A stretch of 64,000 nucleotides of DNA from Haloechinothrix halophila YIM 93223 (GTDB lineage Bacteria > Actinomycetota > Actinomycetes > Mycobacteriales > Pseudonocardiaceae): assembly GCF_000504245.1 (NCBI RefSeq), contig NZ_KI632509.1:2957751-3021750 (forward strand), written 5' to 3'. The translations under genes were made by a program, and so were the position numbers. Shown piece by piece: positions 50,223 through 58,769 of this stretch (the first letter of the stretch is position 1; every line of letters begins with the position of its first letter). The notes under the pieces were generated by a model. The model was not told the origin of the DNA. It saw only the letters and a program-made list of their open reading frames with translations, and made no database searches.

Positions 50223-50882
50223 ATGACGGACGACACCAACAGTCAGCAACCAGCGACCCGACGACGTGCGGTGACCCGGCGACGACTTCTCGACGCCGCC
50301 CTGGAGGTGTTCACCGAGCACGGCATCCGCGACACGCCAGTGGAGCTGATCTGCGACCGTGCCGGGTTCACCCGCGGCGCGTTCTACTCCAATTTCGACA
50401 GCAAGGAGGACCTCTTCCTCGCGGTCCTCGAGGAGCAGGTCCAGTTCCGGCTCGAGCAGCTCGAGCAGTCCGTGAACGAGGCACTCGCCACGTTCGGTCC
50501 CGAACGGCCAGACAGCGTGCTCAACGCCGTCGTGCGAGCGAGCATGCCGTTCTCGGACCAGCTGGCCGTCGACGAGAACTGGTACCTGCTCAACGCCGAG
50601 TTCCGGGCACAAGCGCTACGCCAGCCAGAGCTGCGCGCGCAGACCGAGCGGGTGCAGCAGCGCCTGATCGACGATCTGGCGAACGTACTGACGAACATGC
50701 TCGGCCGCATCGGAATGCGGCTGCTGGTCCAGCCGAGGGACGCCGCGCTGGTCGTCATCTCGCTGTATGACGCCGCCATCGAGCGCGGCCTCTTCGAGGG
50801 CGGCAGCGGACCCGCCGACCGGCTCGTCACCGAGATCCTGCCGCTGATGACATCGGCGCTGATGGAGCCCGTAGCCAACTAG
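50223..50882 (+). CDS. TetR-family regulator of the MMPL/YhgE exporter
   Basis: 219 residues. HTH region: RRRLLDAALEVFTEHGIRDT, PVELICDRAGFTRGAFYSNF, DSKEDLFLAVLEEQ. The C-terminal ligand domain (about 75-215) has PFSDQLAVDENWYLLNAEFR and is of unknown ligand. The start is the ATG at 50223. Divergent position and the three tandem palindromes upstream indicate it represses itself and the exporter. A fourth similar palindrome, before the amine oxidase downstream, extends the likely regulon. Confidence 0.9.
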   Translation: MTDDTNSQQPATRRRAVTRRRLLDAALEVFTEHGIRDTPVELICDRAGFTRGAFYSNFDSKEDLFLAVLEEQVQFRLEQLEQSVNEALATFGPERPDSVLNAVVRASMPFSDQLAVDENWYLLNAEFRAQALRQPELRAQTERVQQRLIDDLANVLTNMLGRIGMRLLVQPRDAALVVISLYDAAIERGLFEGGSGPADRLVTEILPLMTSALMEPVAN

Positions 50883-50988
50883 CCGCGCCGCCGCCGATGA
50901 GCAAGTCAGTCGGTGACGTCGTTGCCACACGCGTCGTTTTGCGAATTCGTCTCGCCTTCCCTTGACTGCGCGCACGCTAGGCGTATTG

Positions 50989-51003
50989 CATACACCTTGT
51001 ATG
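50989..51003 (+). promoter_or_regulatory. Fourth copy of the TACA-n3-TGTA operator, before the amine oxidase
   Basis: CATACACCTTGTATG is a perfect 6-3-6 palindrome of the same type as the three sites at 50133-50180. It ends 15 bases before the amine oxidase ATG, overlapping where its promoter or start region must be. Confidence 0.65.
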
Positions 51004-51018
51004 TGAGATCCGAGGTGC

Positions 51019-52371
51019 ATGAGATTGGCCGATGTCGTTGTCGTAGGAGCAGGTGTCGCGGGGCTGGCGGCGGCCCGCACGCTCGTGGCAGCTGGAAAGA
51101 ACGTCGTGGTCGTTGAGGCCAGGGACCGAGTGGGCGGCCGCCTGCTCAACGCCGGGATACCGGGCACCGACCAGATCGTGGAGGTCGGCGGCCAGTGGGT
51201 GGGCCCTGGCCAGGATCGGGTGCTCGGTCTGCTCGCCGAGCTCGGTATGAGCACCTACCCGACCCACGACACCGGCACCCGTCTGGCCGAGCTCGGCGGG
51301 CGCACGCTGCACTACCAAGGCCGCGTGCCCCGGCTGAACCCGCTGGTGCTGGCCGACATCGGACAGGCACAGGCACGACTGGACAGGGCTGCGCGCCGGG
51401 TGCCGCTCGCCGCACCGTGGCGGGCGCCCGGCGCGGCGCGGCTGGACGGGCAGACGTTCGCCACCTGGCTGCGCAGGCACACCTACACCGCCGCAGGCCG
51501 CGCGTTCTTCCGGCTCATCACCGAAGCCGTCTGGTGCGTCGACCCCGAGGAGATGTCCGCGCTCTGGGCGCACTTCTACATCCACTCCGGGGCTGGTGTC
51601 GACTCACTCATCAACACCACTGGTGGCGCGCAGCAGGACAGGGTCGTCGGCGGTGCTCAGGGCATTGCCGAGGTCATGGCCGCCGAGCTCGGTAACCGGC
51701 TAGTACTCGGCACGCCGGTGTCGCGGATCAGCTGGAACACCGACAGCGTGTCCGTCCGCGCGGGCAGGCGGCAGTGGCGCGCGAAGCACGTCGTTGTGGC
51801 CGTGCCTCCCCCGCTGGCTTCGCGGATCCAGTTCGAGCCGGGACTGCCGGCCGAACGTGCCCAGTTGCTACAACGCATGCCGATGGGCTGGACGATCAAG
51901 GTCAACGCGGTCTACGACGAGCCGTTCTGGCGCGCCGACGGCATGTCCGGGCAGGCCAACAGCGACCGGCGAACGTTGGGCACCGTGTTCGACGGCGGCC
52001 CACCCGACGGCAGTCCCGCCGTACTGGTCGGCTTCCTCGAAGGCCGCCACGCCCAGGTCGCCGCCCGGATGGATCCCGAGAAGCGCCGCGAGGCCGTCCT
52101 CGACGACCTGGCCGGCTACTTCGGCCCCCGTGCCCGCAGCCCCGTCCACTACATCGAACAGGACTGGGCCGCCGAGGACTACACCCGCGGCTGCTATGGC
52201 GCCTTCGCCACGCCGATGACCCTGACCCGCTTCGGCCGCTGGCTACGCACACCCGTCGGCACGCTGCACTGGGCCGGGACCGAGACCGCCACCCGCTGGG
52301 CGGGTTATATCGACGGTGCCGTCGAGTCAGGCCAGCGCGCCGCCGCCGACATCCTGGCAACCTCGTCGTGA
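51019..52371 (+). CDS. Flavin-containing amine oxidase (MAO-like)
   Basis: 450 residues. FAD motif VVVGAGVAGLAAARTLVAAG and VEARDRVGGRLL at the N-terminus, EVGGQWVGPGQDRVLGLLAE after it, and the C-terminal flavin segment LHWAGTETATRWAGYIDGAV ESG (read in two pieces) are those of the monoamine oxidase/putrescine oxidase group. The cysteine that binds FAD covalently in some members is not obvious. It oxidises primary amines to aldehydes with H2O2, in the cytoplasm. The ATG at 51019 has GAGGTG 5 bases before it. A TetR palindrome like those of the adjacent exporter lies upstream, so both may answer one amine-like ligand. Confidence 0.9.
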   Translation: MRLADVVVVGAGVAGLAAARTLVAAGKNVVVVEARDRVGGRLLNAGIPGTDQIVEVGGQWVGPGQDRVLGLLAELGMSTYPTHDTGTRLAELGGRTLHYQGRVPRLNPLVLADIGQAQARLDRAARRVPLAAPWRAPGAARLDGQTFATWLRRHTYTAAGRAFFRLITEAVWCVDPEEMSALWAHFYIHSGAGVDSLINTTGGAQQDRVVGGAQGIAEVMAAELGNRLVLGTPVSRISWNTDSVSVRAGRRQWRAKHVVVAVPPPLASRIQFEPGLPAERAQLLQRMPMGWTIKVNAVYDEPFWRADGMSGQANSDRRTLGTVFDGGPPDGSPAVLVGFLEGRHAQVAARMDPEKRREAVLDDLAGYFGPRARSPVHYIEQDWAAEDYTRGCYGAFATPMTLTRFGRWLRTPVGTLHWAGTETATRWAGYIDGAVESGQRAAADILATSS

Positions 52372-52432
52372 CCACTCCTCACGGAGTGGCGCGTCCGCGT
52401 ACGGCGTGCGATCCGACGTTAGAGTCCGAGGT

Positions 52433-53170
52433 GTGGCACTGGTCGCAACCGAGCGGGAATTCAGCGCCTATGGCCTGTCGCACTGGCTGGTGCTGGTGGT
52501 GTTCGCGGCTGGTGCGGCGCTGGTGGTCTACGTAGGCCGCAGGCATCGCAGCACAGCGCACGCACGGCGCTTCAGCCGGATGTTCGCGGTGACGATCTTC
52601 GCTCTCACGCTCGCGGACCTGCTCTACGAGATGTTTCCGGCGAGCATCGAACGCTCCGTGCCACTGCACCTGTCCGACCTCGTACCGCTGGTCGCCGCCT
52701 ACGCGCTGTTCTTCCACCGCCAGTGGGCCTACGCGCTCACCTACTACTGGGGGCTGGTGCTCAGTACCCAGGCATTGATCTCACCGGCGTTGACCGGTCC
52801 TGACTTCCCGCACGTCAACTTCTTGTTCTTCTGGGGAAGCCACCTGCTGGTCATCTGGGCCGCGCTCTACCTCACCTGGGGCCGTGGCATGCGCACCGAC
52901 TGGCGGAGTTACCGGACCACGCTCGCGGTCACAGCGGCCTGGGCCGCGGTAGCGATGACCTTCAACTTCACGATGGACACCAACTACGGCTTCCTCAATC
53001 GCAAATCCGACACGGTGTCCGCGCTGGACCTCCTTGGCCCATGGCCCTGGTACCTGCTGGCGGTCGCCGCCCTGCTGGCCGCGGTGTGGGCCCTGCTGAC
53101 CTTGCTGACTGGGTGGTACGACGCTCGTGCGTCCGATCGTGCCGGTCCCTGTCGGGTAGGCCCCCCTTGA
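52433..53170 (+). CDS. TIGR02206/YwaF-like integral membrane protein
   Basis: 245 residues, about seven helices. FSAYGLSHWLVLVVFAAGAA, VPLHLSDLVPLVAAYALFFH, YYWGLVLSTQALISPALTG, DFPHVNFLFFWGSHLLVIWA and NFTMDTNYGFLNRKSDTVSA are the hallmark segments of this family of unknown function. The GTG at 52433 fits the conserved N-terminus; GAGG lies just upstream. Confidence 0.88.
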   Translation: MALVATEREFSAYGLSHWLVLVVFAAGAALVVYVGRRHRSTAHARRFSRMFAVTIFALTLADLLYEMFPASIERSVPLHLSDLVPLVAAYALFFHRQWAYALTYYWGLVLSTQALISPALTGPDFPHVNFLFFWGSHLLVIWAALYLTWGRGMRTDWRSYRTTLAVTAAWAAVAMTFNFTMDTNYGFLNRKSDTVSALDLLGPWPWYLLAVAALLAAVWALLTLLTGWYDARASDRAGPCRVGPP

Positions 53171-53291
53171 GCGCGTGTTCAGTCCTCGCCCGTCACCCCT
53201 ACCGCTGCGCGTCAGCTCCGGCTTCCGACCGGATTCCCTGACCCGTCTCCGGGTGCGACTGGCTCGCGCTACAGTTTAGCCGAAACACCAC

Positions 53292-53307
53292 TTTCGGAAA
53301 GCCGAAA
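53292..53307 (+). promoter_or_regulatory. Inverted repeat upstream of the PepSY operon
   Basis: TTTCGG (53292-53297) and CCGAAA (53302-53307) form a perfect repeat around AAAG. An extra GCCGAAA sits at 53279-53285. It lies 40-55 bp before the first gene of the pair. An iron-, haem- or copper-type regulator would make sense given the PepSY gene, but none is adjacent. Confidence 0.5.
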
Positions 53308-53346
53308 TGTGACGTGGAAGATGGCACCACACGGCAGGGAGTGCCG

Positions 53347-53910
53347 ATGACACCGGAGCGAGCACCAGCGCGCTCGCTACGCTCGATCAGCGGTGTCGGC
53401 TGCGCCGTGTTCACTGGAACGCTCGGCCACGTCGCGGCCGGTGGGCACTGGTCGTCGGCGGGGGTCGCATTCGCCGCCGTGCTGCTTGTCGGTCCTACTT
53501 GGTTGCTGTGCGGCCGGGAGCAACGTTTCCCACGGATCGCGGCACTGTTGCTGCTTGGCCAGTTGGTGACGCACGAGTCGTTCTTGCTGGTTGGTGCTGC
53601 CACACGTCATGCCGCGCATCACCACGCCGCCTCGGTGGGCGAGCACGTGCCGATGCTAGCCGGTCACTTGGCAGCCGCGGCCGCGGTCGGGTGGTGGCTG
53701 CGCCTCGGTGAACGCCGGGTGTGGCGCGCGGCCCGCACCGCCGTCACGGTGGTCCGCCGGTGCCTGCTGCGTCTCCTGTCCGTCCTGCTGGGCATCCTCA
53801 TAGGCGGTGTCGTCGACCCGCATCACGCGACACCACATCCCCCGCCGGTGCGCCGTCGCCGGCTTTCCCGCCAGCCGATCTTGCGGCGTGGCCCACCCGT
53901 CGTGGCCTGA
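53347..53910 (+). CDS. Small His-rich membrane protein upstream of PepSY gene
   Basis: 187 residues with about four helices (GVGCAVFTGTLGHVAAGGHW, GVAFAAVLLVGPTWLLCGRE, AALLLLGQLVTHESFLLVGA, VPMLAGHLAAAAAVGWWLRL). A periplasmic cluster RHAAHHHAASVGEH and a later VDPHHATPHPPP suggest metal binding. The C-terminus is basic. The ATG at 53347 has a GGGAG site. It is followed after 93 bp by the PepSY protein in the same direction, and the pair probably handles copper or iron at the membrane. No family name recognised. Confidence 0.75.
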   Translation: MTPERAPARSLRSISGVGCAVFTGTLGHVAAGGHWSSAGVAFAAVLLVGPTWLLCGREQRFPRIAALLLLGQLVTHESFLLVGAATRHAAHHHAASVGEHVPMLAGHLAAAAAVGWWLRLGERRVWRAARTAVTVVRRCLLRLLSVLLGILIGGVVDPHHATPHPPPVRRRRLSRQPILRRGPPVVA

Positions 53911-54003
53911 CTCCCCGCAGCGCCCGAACCACCGACATCGCCACCGCGCGGTGCCGGTACTCGTGCGCGTTCCCGTATTCCTTCCCTGCTTTCTGGAGTT
54001 TCC

Positions 54004-55389
54004 ATGACCACGACCGATACAACCGACGCGCCACCACCAAGCACCCCCGAGGCCACATCCGGCACGACGAGCCTGCGCCCGACCGCGGCGCTGTGGCAGC
54101 TCGCGCGACGGGTTCATTTCCTCGCGGGACTACTTGTGGCGCCGTTTCTCACCGTGCTTGCCCTGACCGGGATGATCTATGCGTTCACCCCGCAGATCAA
54201 CGACCTGCTGTACGGTGATGTGCTCTACGTCGACGAGCAAGCCGAGTCGTCCCGCCCGCTGTCTGAGCAGGTCGACGCCGCCGTCAACGAGCATCCCGAC
54301 GCCAAGCTGAGTTCGGTGATCGTTCCCGAAGACCCTGAGCGGACCACCCAGGTGGTACTGACCGGCTTGCCTGGACTCGAGGACACGGGCAGCCGGTTCT
54401 CGTCGGAGTCGATGACCGTCTACGTCGACCCCTACACCGGCGAGGTCGCCGGCGAACTCGTCACGGTGAACAACCGGCCGCCCGCCCAGGTGTGGCTGCG
54501 GGAGTTGCACGGCAACCTGAATCTGGGTGATCCGGGCAGGCTGTACTCGGAGTTCGTCGCCAGCTGGCTGCCGATCCTGGTCCTGGGTGGCCTTGTGCTG
54601 TGGCTGCGCGGGCGACGCAAGCGAACGGGGCTGCGCGGGGTCGTGCTGCCGACCGGCTCGGGCTCCGGCCGCGCCGGTGTCCGGTCCTGGCACGGCGCGC
54701 TGGGCGTGTGGCTGACCGTGGGGCTGCTCGCGATCAGCGTCACGGGGCTGACCTGGTCGAACTACGCCGGTGAACGGGTCGACGCCGTGGTGACCGCGCT
54801 GGACGGCAAGCGGCCCCGGCTGCCTGCTCCCGACGTCACGGCGGCAGCGGGGGCGCCGGTCTCGATCGACAGGGCGGTGGCGATCGCGCGGTCGGAGGGG
54901 CTCACGGGTGAACTCACCATCCAGCCGCCATCCGAGACCACCGCGCCGTACGAGGTCGACGAAAGCTCCGACGGGCTGCCGATCAGGGCGACCAGCATCG
55001 CGATCGACCCCTACGAGGAGAAGATCACCGCACGGCAGGGGTGGGAAGACTACCCACTGCCCGCGAAGCTGACCACCCTGGGGATTCAGGCACACAGCGG
55101 CACCCTGCTCGGCCTCGCCAACCAGATCGCGATGGCAACCCTCGCCCTGGGCGCACTCGTCATGCTGGTGCTCGGCTACCGGATGTGGTGGCTGCGCCGA
55201 CCTACGACCCGCACCGCCGCTCCGATCCCGGCCCGCCTGCTGCGCAGGCTGCCGATGCGAGTGCTGGTGCCGCTGGTCGTGGTAACCGTCGCACTGGGCT
55301 GGGCCATGCCGGTCTTCGGCGTCACCCTCGCCGGATTCGTGCTAGCCGATACCGCCTACCAGGCCGTGCGGCGGACATCAGCGGTGTGA
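54004..55389 (+). CDS. PepSY-associated transmembrane protein
   Basis: 461 residues with the four-helix PepSY_TM plan. TM1 RRVHFLAGLLVAPFLTVLAL carries a His. A first PepSY-type external part (LSEQVDAAVNEHPDAKLSSV, MTVYVDPYTGEVAGELVTVN) leads to LRELHGNLNLGDPGRLYSEF and TM2. RSWHGALGVWLTVGLLAISV (TM3), a second external part, and IQAHSGTLLGLANQIAMATL (TM4) follow. The paired His in helices suggest haem, as in iron-regulated flavin or ferric reductases of this group. The ATG at 54004 is the only sensible start. A strong hairpin follows the stop. Confidence 0.9.
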   Translation: MTTTDTTDAPPPSTPEATSGTTSLRPTAALWQLARRVHFLAGLLVAPFLTVLALTGMIYAFTPQINDLLYGDVLYVDEQAESSRPLSEQVDAAVNEHPDAKLSSVIVPEDPERTTQVVLTGLPGLEDTGSRFSSESMTVYVDPYTGEVAGELVTVNNRPPAQVWLRELHGNLNLGDPGRLYSEFVASWLPILVLGGLVLWLRGRRKRTGLRGVVLPTGSGSGRAGVRSWHGALGVWLTVGLLAISVTGLTWSNYAGERVDAVVTALDGKRPRLPAPDVTAAAGAPVSIDRAVAIARSEGLTGELTIQPPSETTAPYEVDESSDGLPIRATSIAIDPYEEKITARQGWEDYPLPAKLTTLGIQAHSGTLLGLANQIAMATLALGALVMLVLGYRMWWLRRPTTRTAAPIPARLLRRLPMRVLVPLVVVTVALGWAMPVFGVTLAGFVLADTAYQAVRRTSAV

Positions 55390-55422
55390 GCACGCCCAGT
55401 CTCACCAGCGCGGTCTGACAAC

Positions 55423-55470
55423 GACGGCGGCGGGCTCCGCAGGCGGCGATCCTCCGAGCCCGCCGCCGTC
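55423..55470. terminator. Bidirectional terminator hairpin
   Basis: GACGGCGGCGGGCTC (55423-55437) pairs perfectly with GAGCCCGCCGCCGTC (55456-55470), a 15-bp GC-rich stem with an 18-base loop, between two convergent genes. Confidence 0.75.
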
Positions 55471-55512
55471 AGTCGGTATCGCACGGCGCTCTCTTAACCC
55501 GATGGCGATCGG

Positions 55513-56991
55513 TCAGCGTGGGACCGGTTCCGGCTCGGCGGTGGCGTTGACCGTGCGGTGGCGCCGACCGGTGTAGGCCGCGATGGCGCCGCACAACAAC
55601 GCGAGGATCGCCACGGCGGTGAGGATGTCGGTCGTCGACGTCACGATGAAGGACAGCACGAGTGGCCCGGTGAGTCCACCGATCCGGTTGAACAGCGACA
55701 CCGTCCCGGTGGCACGACCGCGCCTGGCGGGGTCGGCGAGGTCAGCGGCAATCGGCAGGAAGATCGCCGCCATGGTGTTGACCGCGAACAGCGTCGCCGC
55801 CAACACCGCGGCGGACAACCAGACGAGTGTGTCCGCCAGCCCGGACGCGGTCAGCACGAGCAACACGGTCGCGGTTCCCGCTGCCATCAGCACGGCCAAC
55901 GGAATGGGGCCGAGTCGGCGATAGGTGAGCGCCACCACGACCGCGCACGGCACCATCGCCAGCGCGACGACGGTCAGGAGCGTGTTGGCTGTAGTCGTGG
56001 CAAGACCACCCGCCCGCGCGATCGTGGGCACCCACGACGTCAACCCGAATGTCAACACACCGACCATCGCCGCGTAGAGCCATTGCAGGCGCGTGGTGAA
56101 CGTCGTGCGTGCCAGCCGCCGCGGCGGATCGTCGATGGTTCGCGTGTTGGCCGGCGCACGATGCGGGATGACGATGGCGACCACCGTGAGCAGCAGTCCC
56201 GTTGGCGCGCCGACGAGCCACAGCACCCGCCAGCCGTAGGACGGTTCCAGCCACAACGCCGACCCGGACGCGACAAGATAACCCACCGCCGTGGCGACGA
56301 CCGACAGGGCCGTGACCGTCGAGCCCCGCGCGCCACCGGGAAACAAGTCGGTCAAGATCGTGATCAGCAGTGGGGCGAGCCCACCGACCGCGATCCCCAT
56401 GAGGAAACACATCACCACATTGCCGAGAAACGTCGGCATACTGGCACACAAGCTGGTCGCGGTGAACCCGAGCGCCGCGATCAGGTAGGAGGCACGCCGC
56501 CCGATCCGATCAGCGAGGCGGCTGAACGCCACCGCCCCGAGCGCCGTGCCGCTCAGCCCCGCTACCGCGAGCATCGAGGCACCCGTCGGCCCGAGCCCGT
56601 ACTCGGCGCTCATGCCGGGGATCACGAAACCGAGTGTCGAGGTCTTGCTGACATCGATGGTCAGCGCGGTTGTAGCCACGACCGCGACCACCCAACGGCT
56701 CCGGGTGCCGGTCACGGCCACGGCGGCGACGTCACGCGGTGCGCCCCGCAGCAGCGCACCCGCCACGGCAACCAGGATGCCCGCCCCGGCGAGATACATC
56801 TCCGGCATCTCGGCCATCGGCATACCCCGCAGCACCAGGCCGTCCGCCTCGAACGCCCGCACGCCCCCGACGATCGAACTCGCGACCGCGATGACGACGC
56901 CTGCCGTCATGACATGCTGATAGCGCGCTCCGGCAGGCCACACGGTCACGGATGCCATCCTCTCGTCGTGACGAGGTTCCCGCGGAATCAC
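55513..56991 (-). CDS. MFS transporter
   Basis: 492 residues from the longest start (GTG at 56991; an ATG at 56958 is also possible and neither has a good ribosome site). Extra N-terminal helices (QHVMTAGVVIAVASSIVGGV, MYLAGAGILVAVAGALLRGA) precede a standard 12-helix sugar/acid-type facilitator core with motif A as AFSRLADRIGRRASYLIAAL and GMSAEYGLGPTGASMLAVAG before it. The late DPARRGRATGTVSLFNRIGG is the equivalent loop in the second half. Substrate unknown; the fold fits drug or aromatic-acid carriers. Confidence 0.88.
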   Translation of the reverse strand: MIPREPRHDERMASVTVWPAGARYQHVMTAGVVIAVASSIVGGVRAFEADGLVLRGMPMAEMPEMYLAGAGILVAVAGALLRGAPRDVAAVAVTGTRSRWVVAVVATTALTIDVSKTSTLGFVIPGMSAEYGLGPTGASMLAVAGLSGTALGAVAFSRLADRIGRRASYLIAALGFTATSLCASMPTFLGNVVMCFLMGIAVGGLAPLLITILTDLFPGGARGSTVTALSVVATAVGYLVASGSALWLEPSYGWRVLWLVGAPTGLLLTVVAIVIPHRAPANTRTIDDPPRRLARTTFTTRLQWLYAAMVGVLTFGLTSWVPTIARAGGLATTTANTLLTVVALAMVPCAVVVALTYRRLGPIPLAVLMAAGTATVLLVLTASGLADTLVWLSAAVLAATLFAVNTMAAIFLPIAADLADPARRGRATGTVSLFNRIGGLTGPLVLSFIVTSTTDILTAVAILALLCGAIAAYTGRRHRTVNATAEPEPVPR

Positions 56992-57182
56992 ACCACCGGA
57001 CCGTCGACGGAAGCTCGAACGTGATCAACCAACACGTGTGACGGTAGGAGCGCACGTGACCCTCACCAATAGCTACACGCGTGACGAGCAAGACATAAGA
57101 GCCATGATCACCCGGCCGGTGCATCCGCAGCGACAATCTCGAGGAGTCGGCCAAAGTCGTTGATGTGCCCTGGAATACTGTC

Positions 57183-57196
57183 TGAAACATGTTCTA
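57183..57196 (+). promoter_or_regulatory. KstR-like operator before the endoglycoceramidase
   Basis: TGAAACATGTTCTA fits T-n2-AAC-n2-GTT-n2-A and is identical, with its preceding C, to the site at 19155-19169. It lies 69 bp before the start at 57266. The rest of the 274-bp gap holds no gene I can see. Confidence 0.5.
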
Positions 57197-57265
57197 GCAT
57201 GGTGCCTTCCACTCGCCCGCGAACCAACGGACCCGCCGCCGGTCGATCAGAAACGTGAGGTCGCC

Positions 57266-58744
57266 ATGTCACCGTTCACGATCAGAAGCCGGCGCGTGTT
57301 CCCGCTGCTCTGGCTGGTGCTGCTCGCGGTGGGGCTGATGCCCGCGCCTCCCGCACAGGCCACCGATCAGGATCCGCCGCAGCTGCGCCGCGACGGCCGC
57401 TGGCTGGTTGACCAGTACGGCCGGGCGGTCCTGGTGCATGGGATGAACCTGGTCTTCAAGCACGACCCGTACGTGCCACCGAACGAGCCCGCTGGGTTCA
57501 CCGCCGATGATGCCCAATGGCTGCACGACCACGGGTTCAACGGCGCACGGATCGGCACATTATGGGCAGGCGTCACCCCCGACCGTCCCGGCGTCGCCGA
57601 CGAGACATACCTCGCCGCGTGGCAACGCGTGATCGACCAGCTTGCCGAGCACGAAATCTGGATGCAGTACGACTTCCACCAGGACCAGTGGCACGAGACT
57701 TACGGGGGCGGCGGCGTGCCGGACTGGGCGGTCAAGCGGCCCTTGCCGTACCGGCTGCTGCCGCCGGTAACCGCCCCGTTCCCGCTCGGCTACTGGACAC
57801 CCGAGGTATCGACGGTGTTCGACAATTTCTGGGCCAACAAGCACCAGTTGCTCGACGGCTGGGCCGCCGCATGGCAGATCGTCGCGCAGCGCTGGCGTGA
57901 CCAGCCCTACTCCATGGGTTACGACCTGCTCAATGAGCCGTGGGCGGGAAAGGAGTGGCCGGACTGCCTTCTCACCGGCTGCCAAGACAGCTATCCCCGC
58001 GAGCTGCAGCCCGCGATGGAACACGCCCTACGGGCGATTCGCCAGGCCGATCCCGGCAACATCGTCTACTTCGAACCGCAGCAGTTCGCAGGCGGGCGCG
58101 AGGTGCCGACCAACTACGGCCCGGTTTCCGGCGAGGACCAGCTCGGCTACTCCTGGCACAACTACTGTCCCCAGGTGTTCTTCGAATCCCAGGGCATTCC
58201 CGGTACCGACGTGAGCAAGTGCCAGGAGTTCAGCGAGGAACGCACCCGAGACGCCCTCGACCAGGGTGAACGGATGCACGCCACCGGCGTGATGTCGGAG
58301 TTCGGCGCCACCGACAACATCGAAGCCCTCGAGATCGACACGGCCGTGGCCGATCGTTATTTCACCAGCTGGATGCATTGGTCGTACAAGAACTGGGACG
58401 ACCCCACCACCGCCGATACGGCCCAGGGCATGTTCACCGACGACGCCGATCTGAGCACGGTCAAACAGCGGAAGCTACGCACGCTGGTCCGCACCTACCC
58501 GCAAGCCACCGCGGGCATACCGAAGGATCTGTCTTTCGACCCGGACACCGGCGACTTCCGCTTCGTCTACCAGCCACGCGACCTCGCCGTGCCGAGCGTG
58601 GTCTTCGTCAGCCCGCTGCACTACCCCGACGGCTACACCGTCGACGTGGCCGGCGGGCACGTCACCGGACCCGCCCGCGACAACCGCATCCGCGTTGCCG
58701 CGACCGGCACCGGCCCGGTCACCGTCACCATCCGCCGACGCTGA
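57266..58744 (+). CDS. Secreted endoglycoceramidase-like GH5 glycosidase
   Basis: 492 residues. Signal peptide (FPLLWLVLLAVGLMPAPPAQ, cleavage near AQA). The catalytic barrel shows VHGMNLVFKHDPYVPPNEPA, NGARIGTLWAGVTPDRPGVA, LAEHEIWMQYDFHQDQWHET, the acid/base in GYDLLNEPWAGKEWPDC (Glu224), and the nucleophile in TGVMSEFGATDNIEAL (Glu345). A C-terminal beta-sandwich (about 405-490) completes the endoglycoceramidase II plan known from Rhodococcus, which releases intact glycan from glycosphingolipids. The ATG at 57266 follows a GTGAGG site. The KstR-like motif upstream hints at lipid-responsive control. Confidence 0.92.
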   Translation: MSPFTIRSRRVFPLLWLVLLAVGLMPAPPAQATDQDPPQLRRDGRWLVDQYGRAVLVHGMNLVFKHDPYVPPNEPAGFTADDAQWLHDHGFNGARIGTLWAGVTPDRPGVADETYLAAWQRVIDQLAEHEIWMQYDFHQDQWHETYGGGGVPDWAVKRPLPYRLLPPVTAPFPLGYWTPEVSTVFDNFWANKHQLLDGWAAAWQIVAQRWRDQPYSMGYDLLNEPWAGKEWPDCLLTGCQDSYPRELQPAMEHALRAIRQADPGNIVYFEPQQFAGGREVPTNYGPVSGEDQLGYSWHNYCPQVFFESQGIPGTDVSKCQEFSEERTRDALDQGERMHATGVMSEFGATDNIEALEIDTAVADRYFTSWMHWSYKNWDDPTTADTAQGMFTDDADLSTVKQRKLRTLVRTYPQATAGIPKDLSFDPDTGDFRFVYQPRDLAVPSVVFVSPLHYPDGYTVDVAGGHVTGPARDNRIRVAATGTGPVTVTIRRR

Positions 58745-58769
58745 GACCCCTTCGGGGCCCCTCCTACCG

